Origin: Haliotispira sp965263485
GTDB lineage: Bacteria > Spirochaetota > Spirochaetia > SP-2023
NCBI GenBank assembly: GCA_965263485.1
Contig: CBDHHO010000004.1
Location: 1,612,001-1,676,000 of the forward strand
Direction of reading: 5' to 3'
DNA length: 64,000 nt
A program made the translations under genes and the position numbers. Each line of letters opens with the position of its first letter. The first letter of the stretch is position 1. Under the pieces are notes generated by a model. It searched no databases. It had not been told where the DNA came from and saw only the letters and a list, made by a program, of their open reading frames with translations. Below, one piece after another: positions 1-8,728 of this stretch.

Positions 1-2
1 TC

Positions 3-848
3 CGCCCCGAGCAAAATCCGCAGCAAAATCAACAGCAAAACCAGCGGAGAATCTATTTCAGCGCAACGGAAAAATTTCGCGCATCCGCCATTCGCTATGA
101 CAGCGATGGCAACGCGGTTTTCACCGCCATTCATGTGGATCTGTCCCAGGCGGCGGGAAGCTCGGCCGAAGCCGCTTATACCCGCGCCCGAGCCCCGGGA
201 ATCATGGTCCCCGGGGAAACCTATTATGTCCACGCCTACGCTTCGGGACGCTCTGTCGCCACCCACGCCGTGAGGCTGGAAAATTACCCGACCGACAGCA
301 GCACTTTTGCCCGTCAGGTAGGGGGCGCTGCCCCCGATGACAGACCGGGGGGCGCAGCCGTAAGCTTTTCCGAATTTATTTGGGGCATGGAGGGCTGGAA
401 GGGCGCAAACGGCCAATATGTCCCCATTATAGAGGCCGATGAGATCGAGGCGAAGAAAGGCGAGATCTTCTTCATTCCGCTCAGGACGAGGAGCCCCGAT
501 GACTGGGACGCTGCCTCAAATACGATCTGTGTCACCTATCATCCCAAGAAATTTCAATTCCGACATAGTTTGGTCAATAGGAGATACCAAGACGTAATCG
601 CTTTTAGCGAAGGGAATCCGATAGTAGCAAATGAGAACGCCGTAACCTTTGAGAAGTCTGCGCATCTGTTCCCGAAGGTCCTAGCAGACAAGGAGCGGGA
701 CGAAACATTCGACTTCCTCTATCTCCCCAAAGTCGGCACGGATGGATGGAGCCACTATCATCGGCCTTATTTTGAGTGCATGAATGGGCTTGCACCACAA
801 ATCTCCTATGGGGGTGGGGACTTCCGTTTTCGGATTATTGAGGAGTGA
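3..848 (+). CDS. Hypothetical protein, 5'-truncated by the window edge
   Basis: The frame is open from the first bases of the window, so the true start lies upstream; the GTG at 135 is only the first start-like codon inside the window. The visible N-terminal part is Gln/Asn-rich (EQNPQQNQQQNQ), followed by beta-rich, aromatic-rich sequence ending in YGGGDFRFRIIEE just before the TGA. I see no recognised catalytic motif, membrane segment or lipobox. Aromatic and Gly/Asp-rich strands would suit a secreted or surface beta-sandwich, but that is a guess. The 3' end is followed at once by a fragment of the MITE-type repeat that precedes the rpn-like gene. Confidence 0.55.
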   Translation, partial: RPEQNPQQNQQQNQRRIYFSATEKFRASAIRYDSDGNAVFTAIHVDLSQAAGSSAEAAYTRARAPGIMVPGETYYVHAYASGRSVATHAVRLENYPTDSSTFARQVGGAAPDDRPGGAAVSFSEFIWGMEGWKGANGQYVPIIEADEIEAKKGEIFFIPLRTRSPDDWDAASNTICVTYHPKKFQFRHSLVNRRYQDVIAFSEGNPIVANENAVTFEKSAHLFPKVLADKERDETFDFLYLPKVGTDGWSHYHRPYFECMNGLAPQISYGGGDFRFRIIEE

Positions 849-928
849 GGGGGGCTTTGGAGCTCCCATGCTGCGCCAGCTCGCATTTTTTAATTGCGCT
901 GTACGGACAAAACGGCTATATTGAAGCC

Positions 929-1924
929 ATGGCAAGTTGCGACAGCGCGTACAAATACCTGTTCTCGAACCCGGCAATCCTGTGCAAACTCATCCACGCC
1001 TTCGTTGAGGAGGACTTTAGCGCCAAAATCCAGCCCGACAGCCTGCGCAAACTCGACCCGTCCCACCTCTCTGCCACGCTCCAGCAGCGCGAATCGGACC
1101 TGCTCTATGAGGTGCGCCTGGACAGCCAAGACAATCAAGATAACCAAACAGCCTATCTGTATATCCTGCTCGAATTCCAGTCCACAGCCCCCAAGCATAT
1201 GGCCATCCGCCTGCTCAGCTATATATCCCTGTTTTACGAACGCCTCATCAAGGAAGGCAAAAACAGCAAAGGCAAGTTGCCCCCGGTATTTCCGTTGGTG
1301 CTCTACAACGGAGACCGCCCTTGGAATGCGCCCCGCAGCACCAGCGAACTGATCAGCAGCAACGAAATACCCGCAAAATACCTACCCCACTTTCAATATG
1401 CTCTCATTGACGAGAAGCGCATCCCCGACCAAAAAATCCACAAGCTGCACAACCTCATCAGCGCGGTGATTTGTGCCGAGAAGTACGGCAGGCCGGGGGA
1501 GTGGGAAGCCCAGATTCCGCAAATCATAGAATTCCTGCGCGATGAACCCGGGCTCGAAATCACCATTTTCAGGCGCTGGATTGCCCTGCTGTTTGGCGAG
1601 GACATGAACGAATCAGAATACAATCAAATCACCGCACCAGAGGAGGTACAGAAGATGTTGGCAACACTGGCAGACGATCTAAGAGCTGAAGGAAGACAAG
1701 AAGGAAGACAAGAAGGAAGACAAGAAGGAAGACAAGAAGGCGAAAAACTGGGCATGCAGAAAGGTTGGGAAGAAGGTGAAAAACTGGGCATGCGGAAAGG
1801 CCGGGAAGAAGAACGGCGTGAAGCTGCCCGGAAAATGAAAGAATCCGGGCTGTCGATTGAGCAGATTGCAAGATTTACCGGTCTGAGCCACCGCGAAATT
1901 ACCGAGCTGAAAGAGGGCGAATAG
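929..1924 (+). CDS. Rpn-family recombination-promoting nuclease / PD-(D/E)XK 'transposase' (PF04754 type)
   Basis: The 331-aa protein has the Rpn/Transposase_31 layout: an N-terminal DSAYKYLFSNP motif, then D57 (SDLLYEVRL) and E82-x-Q84 (YILLEFQS), which match the PD-(D/E)XK nuclease core. The family is known for RecA-independent recombination-promoting DNA endonucleases that also spread within genomes. The C-terminal part has four in-frame RQEG units (12-bp tandem repeat, about 1685-1740), then Glu/Lys/Arg-rich helix and a short HTH-like tail (GLSIEQIARFTGLSHREI), as is usual for these proteins. I chose ATG 929 because the in-frame codons upstream (845-928) fall in repeat sequence. The same repeat motif (GCTGCGCCAGCTCGCAT) lies on both sides of the gene, near 869 and 2050, so it may have moved with or been captured by these elements. 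Confidence 0.85.
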   Translation: MASCDSAYKYLFSNPAILCKLIHAFVEEDFSAKIQPDSLRKLDPSHLSATLQQRESDLLYEVRLDSQDNQDNQTAYLYILLEFQSTAPKHMAIRLLSYISLFYERLIKEGKNSKGKLPPVFPLVLYNGDRPWNAPRSTSELISSNEIPAKYLPHFQYALIDEKRIPDQKIHKLHNLISAVICAEKYGRPGEWEAQIPQIIEFLRDEPGLEITIFRRWIALLFGEDMNESEYNQITAPEEVQKMLATLADDLRAEGRQEGRQEGRQEGRQEGEKLGMQKGWEEGEKLGMRKGREEERREAARKMKESGLSIEQIARFTGLSHREITELKEGE

Positions 1925-1937
1925 GAAGCCTGAGCAA

Positions 1938-2156
1938 GGAAGGTCGAGTCTGGCTGCGCACGGCCCTCCCCTCATTCTCCAATGCTGCGCCAGCTCGCGG
2001 AAGAGGAAGGTCGGGTCTGGCTGCGCACGGCCCTCCCCTCATTCTCCAATGCTGCGCCAGCTCGCATTGGAGCCTTTCGGTACACCTTGAACCTGAAGAA
2101 TGCCCCGGCAGAAAAGACCGCGATTTCACGCAGAATTGGAATTTTTAGAGATGCCC
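1938..2156. repeat. MITE-type element with 67-bp tandem duplication and right terminal repeat
   Basis: Two tandem units, starting near 1938 and 2005 (GGAAGGTCG.GTCTGGCTGCG...), are followed by the right terminal repeat GGAATTTTTAGAGATGCCC, which ends at 2156. The adjoining TTTA (2157-2160) contains the complement of the stop codon of the minus-strand GH3 gene. The internal module (CTGCGCACGGCCCTCCCC...CTGCGCCAGCTCGC) recurs in other elements of the window, e.g. near 18350, 33650 and 33760. Confidence 0.7.
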
Positions 2157-2157
2157 T

Positions 2158-4536
2158 TTATTCAACACTCACCATACATTCCATGCGCCAATTGCAAGCC
2201 AGAATGCGCTGGGCAGGGCCCATTACCTCAATATCCTGCTGAAAGACTAGTTCCTCTGCCGAACGACCCAAGGACAGGGTAAATTTGCCTGCCTCGACAA
2301 TCCTTCGAATCCGACCATCTATCCGGGTACTGAAATTCAGCATATCAACCGGCAACTGGAAGCGCAGCCGTTTCTTTTCGCCAGCCTTCAGATGCAGGCG
2401 CTGAAAGCCTTTCAGCTCAATTTTCGGGCGTACTACACTCGCGTGCAGGTCTCTAGCATAAAGCTGCGCCACCTCCCAGCCAGCCGTGCCGCTGATATTT
2501 TCCACACAGCATGAGACTTCGATGCTACCACTACTTTGAACTTCTGTCTGGGCCACAGCAAACTCGCTGTAACGAAACTCGCTGTACGAAAGCCCATAGC
2601 CAAACGGAAAAACTGCGCCAAAGTCCTCCTGAATAGGCATTCCGGCCGATTTGAATTTGTGGTTGTAGAAATAAGGTACTGCTCCCACGTTTTTGGGAAA
2701 AGATACGTTCAGCCGGCCCCCTGGGTTATACTGGCCCACCAGTGTTTTGGCGATGGCGTGAGCACCCCGCTCACCCGGCAACCAGACCAGCAAGAGTGCC
2801 TTTAGTCGGGCCAGTAGTTCTGGCGGAATGCAGTAGGGCCTGCCACATTGCAAGACCAGTATACAAGGATTTCCGATGGCCAGAACCTGACGCAGCAATT
2901 CTTCTTGTTTGCCTGGCAACTTTAGGCTGCTGGCATCCGAGCCTTCGGCCACGGTACCTCTACGGAACAGCCCCGAACGGTCGCCCAAGTTGAGGATAAC
3001 CAGATCGGCCTGAGAAGCAACGGCCACGGCGGCCGGGATTTGACTTTCATCATCGCTGTACACGGATTTGATATCTGTTTGCAATATTTCTTCGCTGGGG
3101 AATACTGCACCGTTACCTATGTCATCGCGCAGAATCGATGCGCCTAACTGGTAGTTGATCCAAGCCTGGGGCAGGTACTGGCCTAATACTTCTTGGAGCG
3201 TATCGGCATAGTGTTCCTGGTTTGGGTCTGCACCAGAGTTCAACAGATGCACCGGAAACGAATAGCCGCAAAACAGCGAAAGCTGATCGCTGGCACATTG
3301 TCCCAACAAAGCAATGTTTTGTTTTTTGCTGCTGTCGAGTGGCAGAACACCGTCATTTTTGAGAAGAACAAAAGATTCGGCAGCCAGTTGTTCGGCCAGC
3401 TCCACATGTGCTGGTCGACGCAGCACTTGGAGAACTCGGCCCTCATCGGCATAAGGCTGGGCGAACAGACCCAAGCGCAGCTTCTCGCGCAGGTTGCGCC
3501 GCACGCATTCATCAATGTCGCTCATGCTCAATAAGCCCTGTTCCAAGGCTTCTCTGGCACCATGGAAATAGCAGGTGTGGTTGGGCAGTTCCACGTCCAT
3601 ACCGGCCAAAAGAGCCGCGGCACTGGCCTCTGCGCGATTTCTTGCGGTACGGTGCTGACTGTAGAGTAGTTTGACTGCCAAGTAATCGGAAACCAGAATG
3701 CCGTCGAAGCCCCACTGCTGGCGCAACACTTCATTCAGGTAGTGGCGCGAGCTGGACAACGGTTCGCCGTCCACATCATGGTAGGCGGGCATCACCGAGC
3801 CAGGATTGGCCAGTTTCATTGCCATTTCAAAGGGCAGCAAAAATGTGTTGGCCAGCTCGCGCGGACCAATATTGACGGGTGCGTGATTGCGTGCACCTTC
3901 ACTGCCCGAATGACCGGCAAAATGTTTCAGGGTGGCCAAAAGTTGTCGTTTTCCTGTGCGTTCCTGTTGCAAGCCCCGTACATAGGCACTGGCCATGATC
4001 CCTACGTGGTAAGGATCTTCACTGAAAGTCTCTTCGACCCGGCCCCAGCGGGCATCGCGGGTTACATCAAGTACGGGCGAAAGACCTTGCCGCGCGCCCA
4101 CGGCCAACAGTTCTGCACCGATAGCTGAGGCTGCGAGCTCCAGCAGTTTGGGGTCCCAGCACGAGCCGTAGTTCAGTGCGGAGGGGAACAGGGTTGCGCC
4201 TTTGACCATCAGGCCGGGCAGGCATTCTTCATGACTAAGGGCTGGTATGCCAAAACGACTGGCAGAAATAACTTTGCTCTGAAAGGCGTTGAGAGCCTTG
4301 ACACCGGCAAGTGGCTCGATGGGTCGGGCTCCCAGCGGGCGCGTAATCTGTCCCAAGCCGTTGGCAATGACCTCATCGACCGTCTGAGGGATTTGGTCGT
4401 CACCCAGCTCTAAAATGCTGCCGCTACCGTCTTCCTCTAAGGCAATCCACAGGCCGTAAAGCTGGGCCACTTTTTCAGACAGGGTCATCTGAGCAATGAT
4501 GTTTTCCAGGTCTTGATAGTTTTTGGGGATAGACAT
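2158..4536 (-). CDS. Glycoside hydrolase family 3 beta-glucosidase/xylosidase
   Basis: The 792-aa protein has the complete GH3 layout. The N-terminal TIM-barrel contains ARWGRVEETFSEDP (162-175), the K204-H205-F206 substrate-binding motif and the nucleophile D284 in ILVSDYLAV. The alpha/beta sandwich follows (LLKNDGVLPLD, NPGGRLNVSFPKNVGAVPYFY) and then a C-terminal FnIII-like domain (GWEVAQLYARD...LKGFQRLHLKAGE). There is no signal peptide, so it probably acts in the cytoplasm on imported beta-linked oligosaccharides. It is the last gene of an operon with an ABC sugar importer upstream on the same strand (gap 164 bp). It is clearly GC-richer than those transporter genes, so the two parts may have different histories. 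A MITE end abuts its stop codon. The exact substrate (gluco- or xylo-oligosaccharide) cannot be read from the sequence. Confidence 0.93.
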   Translation of the reverse strand: MSIPKNYQDLENIIAQMTLSEKVAQLYGLWIALEEDGSGSILELGDDQIPQTVDEVIANGLGQITRPLGARPIEPLAGVKALNAFQSKVISASRFGIPALSHEECLPGLMVKGATLFPSALNYGSCWDPKLLELAASAIGAELLAVGARQGLSPVLDVTRDARWGRVEETFSEDPYHVGIMASAYVRGLQQERTGKRQLLATLKHFAGHSGSEGARNHAPVNIGPRELANTFLLPFEMAMKLANPGSVMPAYHDVDGEPLSSSRHYLNEVLRQQWGFDGILVSDYLAVKLLYSQHRTARNRAEASAAALLAGMDVELPNHTCYFHGAREALEQGLLSMSDIDECVRRNLREKLRLGLFAQPYADEGRVLQVLRRPAHVELAEQLAAESFVLLKNDGVLPLDSSKKQNIALLGQCASDQLSLFCGYSFPVHLLNSGADPNQEHYADTLQEVLGQYLPQAWINYQLGASILRDDIGNGAVFPSEEILQTDIKSVYSDDESQIPAAVAVASQADLVILNLGDRSGLFRRGTVAEGSDASSLKLPGKQEELLRQVLAIGNPCILVLQCGRPYCIPPELLARLKALLLVWLPGERGAHAIAKTLVGQYNPGGRLNVSFPKNVGAVPYFYNHKFKSAGMPIQEDFGAVFPFGYGLSYSEFRYSEFAVAQTEVQSSGSIEVSCCVENISGTAGWEVAQLYARDLHASVVRPKIELKGFQRLHLKAGEKKRLRFQLPVDMLNFSTRIDGRIRRIVEAGKFTLSLGRSAEELVFQQDIEVMGPAQRILACNWRMECMVSVE

Positions 4537-4651
4537 AAGGTCTCCTTGGCTGGATAAATCAGGATGCCAAAATACGAATTAATTCTTCTTATTTTTAGCA
4601 ATAGATTGATTCCAGAGAATCTTTGTTGTTCTATTTTGTTGTTATTCTTAT

Positions 4652-4668
4652 GGGGACCTCTAAACGGT
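4652..4668. repeat. Solo left terminal repeat of the MITE family
   Basis: GGGGACCTCTAAACGG matches the left terminal repeat for its first 12-13 bases and then diverges. It lies in the gap between the permease gene and the GH3 gene. No matching right end is visible, so it is probably a decayed or deletion-truncated copy. Confidence 0.55.
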
Positions 4669-4700
4669 TTAAATGGTATCCAAGGAATCTAAAAGCAGAT

Positions 4701-5546
4701 TTATCCTTTTATTGCACCGAACATCATGCCCTTAATTAATTTATCTTGGCCTATAATAAAAGCGACAATCATTGGCAGTGCGGACAGGGTCAGAACTGTC
4801 ATTATCATAGGAATATTGTTGGTGTATTGTCCTTGGTATTCCCAGACAGCCAAGGGTAAAGTTCGCTTGCCCGGGGATTGGGTCAAGGTCAAGGCAAAGC
4901 TGAATTCATTCCACATAATCACGGCATTATAAATAGCCAGAGTAGTAATTCCAGATTTAGATAGAGGAAATATTATGAAAAAAAATATTTGGAACTTACC
5001 ATAACCATCTATTTCAGCAGCTTCTTCAAGTTCTTTAGGAATCCCCACCATAAATGAAGTCAAAATAAATATCGAGATTGGTAAGTTAAAAGCTATATAT
5101 GGTCCTATTAAAGACCATATAGTATCATATAATTCTATTTCATTGGTGATCAGGAAGATTGGAATTAAAGTAACATGAACAGGAATTGACATTCCTGCCA
5201 CAATCAAAGCAAAAATAAGCTTGTTCAATTTTAAATTAAATCTAGCTAAGGGATAAGCAGCACAAGCACTAATAAACAATAATATTGTTAGTGAAATACC
5301 TACAACTAAGATACTATTGATAAAATATTGCAAAAAATTACCAGCCAGTACATCTTGATAGTTTTTAAAATAAAAATATTTTGGAAAAGAAAATATTCCA
5401 CTGGTCAGCATTTCAAATTGTTGCTTGAATGAAGACAGAACCATGTATAAGAATGGAACACCAGATACCAGCAGCCAGACTAATGCTAACCCTAAGATAA
5501 CAACTGTAACTACGTATCGTTTAACTTCTAACAACATTTTAAGCAT
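4701..5546 (-). CDS. Carbohydrate ABC transporter permease (MalG/LacG type, CUT1)
   Basis: This 281-aa inner-membrane permease has about six transmembrane segments. The EAA loop that docks on the ATPase is seen as PKELEEAAEIDGYGKFQIFFFIIFPLSKSG (about residues 175-204). The C-terminal end (GQDKLIKGMMFGAIKG) is typical of MalG-like subunits. Its start overlaps the end of the partner permease by 8 bp, showing translational coupling. No ATPase gene is in this operon; CUT1 systems often share one MsmK/MalK-type ATPase encoded elsewhere. The gene is strikingly AT-rich compared with the flanking GH3 and rnz/xylA genes. Confidence 0.93.
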   Translation of the reverse strand: MLKMLLEVKRYVVTVVILGLALVWLLVSGVPFLYMVLSSFKQQFEMLTSGIFSFPKYFYFKNYQDVLAGNFLQYFINSILVVGISLTILLFISACAAYPLARFNLKLNKLIFALIVAGMSIPVHVTLIPIFLITNEIELYDTIWSLIGPYIAFNLPISIFILTSFMVGIPKELEEAAEIDGYGKFQIFFFIIFPLSKSGITTLAIYNAVIMWNEFSFALTLTQSPGKRTLPLAVWEYQGQYTNNIPMIMTVLTLSALPMIVAFIIGQDKLIKGMMFGAIKG

Positions 5547-6420
5547 TCTCTTCTCTGAGCAATTTCATTACTGCGAGGGCTATCAAAGTAATCAATATAA
5601 ACATTCCCGAGGCAATCGTTGAGCCATAGCCCATCTGAAAAGTCTTAAATGAATTTTTATACATATAGGTAGCCATTAGTTCCGATGCTCTCCCCGGGCC
5701 ACCCTCTGTCATTACATAAATCAGATCGAAGTACTTTAACGAACCGACAATAGACAAAATAGCCCCGCTGCGAATGATGGGAAACAGTTGTGGGAGGGCT
5801 ACCTGCCAAAAATATTTGGAATAACTAGCCCCATCAATAGTGGCAGCGTCATAAATTTCTTGCGAAAGATTACTGTAACCAGCTAAATAATAGATCATAT
5901 AAAATGGAATATATTGCCAACAGATGACACCTATCACAGCATACAGTGCTTTTTTGGGGCTACCAAGCAGATCGATCGGGCTTCCACCCCATAACTTTAA
6001 AAAGTAGGATATAATGCCAAAATTAGCATCTAGTGTGTACTTGAATAAAAAGCCAACGGCCACTGAAGACATTAACAGAGGTAAGAACCAAATTATTTTA
6101 AATATATCATACCCTCTTCCCTTGACATCTAAAAACGTGGCCAAAGCCAAAGCGAAAGGAATCTGAAAAAACAACGAAAAAAACATTACAGCAATATTAT
6201 TTTTAAATGAAGTCCAAAAAATATAATCCTTTAATAAGGCACCCCAATTTTTTAATCCTATAAAGGTCTTGTCAGGACTAACACCATTCCACTCCAGTGT
6301 ACTTATACGAAAAGAGTCAAAAATGGGATATCCCATGTAAAAGAGTAAAAACAAGAGTGCAGGGAAAAGAAAAATGGCTGCCGTGTTATATATAGAAAAC
6401 CTTTTTTTAAAAGAGCTCAT
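5539..6420 (-). CDS. Carbohydrate ABC transporter permease (MalF/LacF type, CUT1)
   Basis: This 293-aa permease has an N-terminal transmembrane segment (NTAAIFLFPALLFLLFYMGYP), further membrane segments and the EAA loop LSQEIYDAATIDGASYSKYFWQVALPQLFP (about 198-227). It would form a heterodimer with the downstream MalG-type subunit to import sugars delivered by the lipoprotein encoded just upstream. The gap to that binding-protein gene is about 100 bp. Like its neighbours in this operon it is AT-rich, which suggests that the transporter block was acquired separately from the GC-richer GH3 gene. Confidence 0.93.
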   Translation of the reverse strand: MSSFKKRFSIYNTAAIFLFPALLFLLFYMGYPIFDSFRISTLEWNGVSPDKTFIGLKNWGALLKDYIFWTSFKNNIAVMFFSLFFQIPFALALATFLDVKGRGYDIFKIIWFLPLLMSSVAVGFLFKYTLDANFGIISYFLKLWGGSPIDLLGSPKKALYAVIGVICWQYIPFYMIYYLAGYSNLSQEIYDAATIDGASYSKYFWQVALPQLFPIIRSGAILSIVGSLKYFDLIYVMTEGGPGRASELMATYMYKNSFKTFQMGYGSTIASGMFILITLIALAVMKLLREENA

Positions 6421-6523
6421 AGATATCCCCTACTCTACAATCCTTCATTTTACACCCTTAGAAAATCTTTCTTGTCTCTAGCCAATGCACACAATCCCCC
6501 TCTCAAGGCAGTCCACAGTGGAC

Positions 6524-7822
6524 TTATCCTTTAGAATTATATGCCTTCATCGCTTCCTGCATTTTCCTGTTGGCATCTCCAGGACTCATAGTTCCTCCAA
6601 ATACTTCTTGCAAGGTACTCTTATGCAATTCTCCCAATGCAGGAGGCAGATACTGATCGTACCAAAGTTGAACACCGGGGGCTTGATTAATAAAGCCCAT
6701 GATTTGCTGAAGTAGCGGCTCTTTCAAAACAATCCCCTTCAATGGAACTATTCTTCCCAGCTGTAAACGTTTTTTGACTGCTTGTTCATCAAGTAGTGAA
6801 AAAACGACTCCAAAGGCTCCACTTGTATCGGGGGAAGATGCTGATACATGATAAAAATTATCTCCAACTGTGCCAATTACAATATCTTGGTCCGCAGAAC
6901 TATCCTTTATAGAGGGAAACTTAAAAACACCGAGATTCTGAAAAAATTCAGGATTCTCATCCTTGATTATTGAAACATACCAGCTCCCCATCATGGTCAT
7001 CGCAGCTTGGCCAGTGTAAAGCAATTGACGAGTTTGCCCACTATCTTCATCAAGACCATTAAAGCCAAGATTAAAATAACCTTTTTCTACCCATTCTTGT
7101 ATTTTTTCTCCAGCATAGACAAAGGCAGGTGCTTCAAACGAGCCTTCCCCTGAAACAGCCTCTCGAAATGGCTCCAATCCTCCATAACGTGTGGCCAGAT
7201 TCATATAGTACATTGAACCCGGCCACTGTGTTTTATTTGCTAAGGCAAAAGGGAAAATTCCTATTGCAACAAATTTCTCGGCAATTGCCTCTAGTTCTTC
7301 AACAGTCTGTGGAATAACAATTTTATACTGATCAAATAGTTTTTTATTATAAAAAACTCCTGAAACAGCAACATTTTCTACGGGAACCCCATAAATTCTC
7401 CCCTGGTATGAAGCTTGATCTATTGCTGCATCTAAAAAACGATTTTTATAACTATTTTTTTTATTCATCTGGTCTGTAAGATCAGCAATCAATCCAGAAT
7501 TGACATACTCAATCATTGGCCCACCGCTCCATGAAGGGAAAATATCAGGAATTTTGTCTGAGGCCATGGCGATTGTCAGTTTCTGCTTATAGGAATCATT
7601 CGCTGTAGGAACCACATTAACTCGATATTGAGGATGTTCTGCCGTGTAACGGTCCACACTTTCTTGAATAACCTGAGGTATCTCCCCATTGGTTTGAATA
7701 TGCCAAAACTCCAGTTCTGTTTTCCCTCCGTTCTTCTCTAAACTTTTACTTCGAGAACAACTAAAGAGAGGCCCTAATAACCCCAATAAAATGACAAGTA
7801 TAGCTAGAGAAAGTCGATTCAT
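6524..7822 (-). CDS. Extracellular sugar-binding lipoprotein of ABC transporter (SBP family 1)
   Basis: From ATG 7822 the protein (432 aa) starts MNRLSLAILVILLGLLGPLFSC, a signal peptide with a lipobox (LFSC), so the mature protein should be a lipid-anchored substrate-capturing subunit. The body has family-1 SBP features (LEFWHIQTNGE, VPTANDSYKQKLTIAMASDKIPDIF, GQAAMTMMGSWYVS, GTMSPGDANRKMQEAM). The frame stays open upstream to 8113, and there it encodes what looks like the N-terminus of a family 31 glycosidase. ATG 8080 has a good SD (TTTGGAGAAC), whereas 7822 has only a distant GGAG. Expression may therefore be as a fusion starting at 8080 or by internal reinitiation. I prefer 7822 because the signal peptide would be buried in the fusion. 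Confidence 0.85.
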   Translation of the reverse strand: MNRLSLAILVILLGLLGPLFSCSRSKSLEKNGGKTELEFWHIQTNGEIPQVIQESVDRYTAEHPQYRVNVVPTANDSYKQKLTIAMASDKIPDIFPSWSGGPMIEYVNSGLIADLTDQMNKKNSYKNRFLDAAIDQASYQGRIYGVPVENVAVSGVFYNKKLFDQYKIVIPQTVEELEAIAEKFVAIGIFPFALANKTQWPGSMYYMNLATRYGGLEPFREAVSGEGSFEAPAFVYAGEKIQEWVEKGYFNLGFNGLDEDSGQTRQLLYTGQAAMTMMGSWYVSIIKDENPEFFQNLGVFKFPSIKDSSADQDIVIGTVGDNFYHVSASSPDTSGAFGVVFSLLDEQAVKKRLQLGRIVPLKGIVLKEPLLQQIMGFINQAPGVQLWYDQYLPPALGELHKSTLQEVFGGTMSPGDANRKMQEAMKAYNSKG

Positions 7823-8080
7823 GCTTGGGTCAACACACAAATCTCCTAACCCAAACTTCCCTTTAACTTCGGTACCACGAAATTGAACGTGTTCCTTTTT
7901 TTGTACTAATGCTTCGAGGTGCCCTTTAGAGGGAACAGCCTGTACTTGATCTAAAGCCCAAGCAAAGGGCAGAAAACTGTCTTTCTTCGTGTAGCGTATG
8001 CGCAATATGTTCTCATTCCAAGCTTCTATGCGTAGCAAGCCAGAATGGTTCTTCTGTTCCCAACATTTATGTTTCTCCAT
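7823..8080 (-). pseudogene. N-terminal remnant of a glycoside hydrolase family 31-like gene, fused in frame to the binding-protein gene
   Basis: Residues encoded from ATG 8080 (MEKHKCWEQKNHSGLLRIEAWNENILRIRYTKK... in short pieces: GLLRIEAWNENILRIRYT, FLPFAWALDQVQ, VQFRGTEVKGKFGLG) resemble the N-terminal beta-sandwich of GH31 alpha-glycosidases, where 'lrIevwnedilRvRyt' patterns are common. The stretch has a strong SD and lies 87 nt downstream of a good promoter, but runs straight into the lipoprotein signal sequence with no stop. I read it as the 5' end of a deleted glycosidase gene that left its promoter and RBS in front of the transporter operon. Family assignment is by pattern only. Confidence 0.45.
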
Positions 8081-8166
8081 GGAATTTGTTCTCCAAACAT
8101 AAGTTATAATCATATTCCGTCACAACAAAATAGAGACAAATTGATCAGAGTATGACTACATTATGT

Positions 8167-8195
8167 ATTGTAACATGGCCTGTCCTATCTGTCAA
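8167..8195 (-). promoter_or_regulatory. Sigma70-type promoter of the sugar ABC/GH3 operon
   Basis: On the minus strand, TTGACA (8195-8190) and TACAAT (8172-8167) are 17 bp apart, a near-consensus sigma70 promoter. Transcription would start near 8160, giving a leader of about 80 nt before ATG 8080. It is the only good promoter I see upstream of the operon running to 2158. Confidence 0.7.
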
Positions 8196-8490
8196 CTCAT
8201 TTTTCAAAAAAATATTGTATTAATACTAATCACATTTTAATAATAATTTAGCCAATATTGTATCTATAGAGATAAAGAATTTCACAGTTGCCAGACAAAT
8301 CTATGATAAGCACTTTTGAGGAAAACTTTCAGTGCGCTGGGCTAGACCAATCAGCCCCGGTCTCAGGTTTCAGGTTTAGCTGCTATACACTATTAGGGTC
8401 CCTCTACAAACTTCCCATCATTTGATGGCGTGCTCAGCAGCGATCATATTCGCGAAGAATAGCTTTGTCAGGCAAGTCCCATACAATTGC
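8196..8490. other. AT-rich intergenic region, no gene seen
   Basis: This region lies between the divergent sugar operon promoter and the tRNA promoter. It starts AT-rich and then becomes ordinary. I see no convincing ORF or RNA; any regulator sites for the sugar operon would most likely be here. Confidence 0.5.
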
Positions 8491-8518
8491 TTGACAGTTA
8501 CTGTGAAGCAGCTATAAT
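8491..8518 (+). promoter_or_regulatory. Promoter of tRNA-Leu
   Basis: TTGACA (8491-8496), a 16-bp spacer and a perfect TATAAT (8513-8518) lie 17 bp before the tRNA 5' end. The GC-rich GCGCCGCG stretch just after the -10 box resembles a stringent-control discriminator. Confidence 0.85.
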
Positions 8519-8534
8519 GGCGCCGCGTTGTTAT

Positions 8535-8618
8535 GCGGCGGTGGTGGAATTGGTAGACACGCTAGCTTGAGGGGCTAGTGGTAGCAATATCGTGCTGGTT
8601 CAAGTCCAGTTCGCCGCA
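8535..8618 (+). tRNA. tRNA-Leu (anticodon GAG)
   Basis: The 84-nt sequence folds as a class II tRNA. The acceptor arm is GCGGCGG pairing with TCGCCGC (one G-U) plus discriminator A. The D arm contains GTGGAATTGGTAGAC. The anticodon stem CTAGC/GCTAG encloses the loop TTGAGGG, giving anticodon GAG. A short variable arm (TGGTAGCAATATCG) follows, then the T arm CTGGTTCAAGTCCAG. The CCA end is not encoded in full (the sequence continues CTTGC). It reads CUC/CUU leucine codons. Confidence 0.95.
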
Positions 8619-8621
8619 CTT

Positions 8622-8656
8622 GCAAAAGGCCCGGTTCGTCCGGGCCTTTTGCTTTT
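8622..8656 (+). terminator. Rho-independent terminator after tRNA-Leu
   Basis: An 11-bp stem AAAAGGCCCGG (8624-8634) / CCGGGCCTTTT (8640-8650) with a 5-nt loop is followed by GCTTTT. It starts six bases after the tRNA. Confidence 0.9.
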
Positions 8657-8728
8657 AGACAAAAAGGATGCCCTTTCCCGATCTCGTGAGAGAACTTGGA
8701 AACATCGAACGTCAATTAAGTCCTTTAA

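Noticed and set aside
1679..1975. Minus-strand ORFs rich in FLLVFLLVFLL over the rpn repeat
   Set aside because: They are antisense readings of the RQEG 12-bp repeat, which only look like membrane segments.
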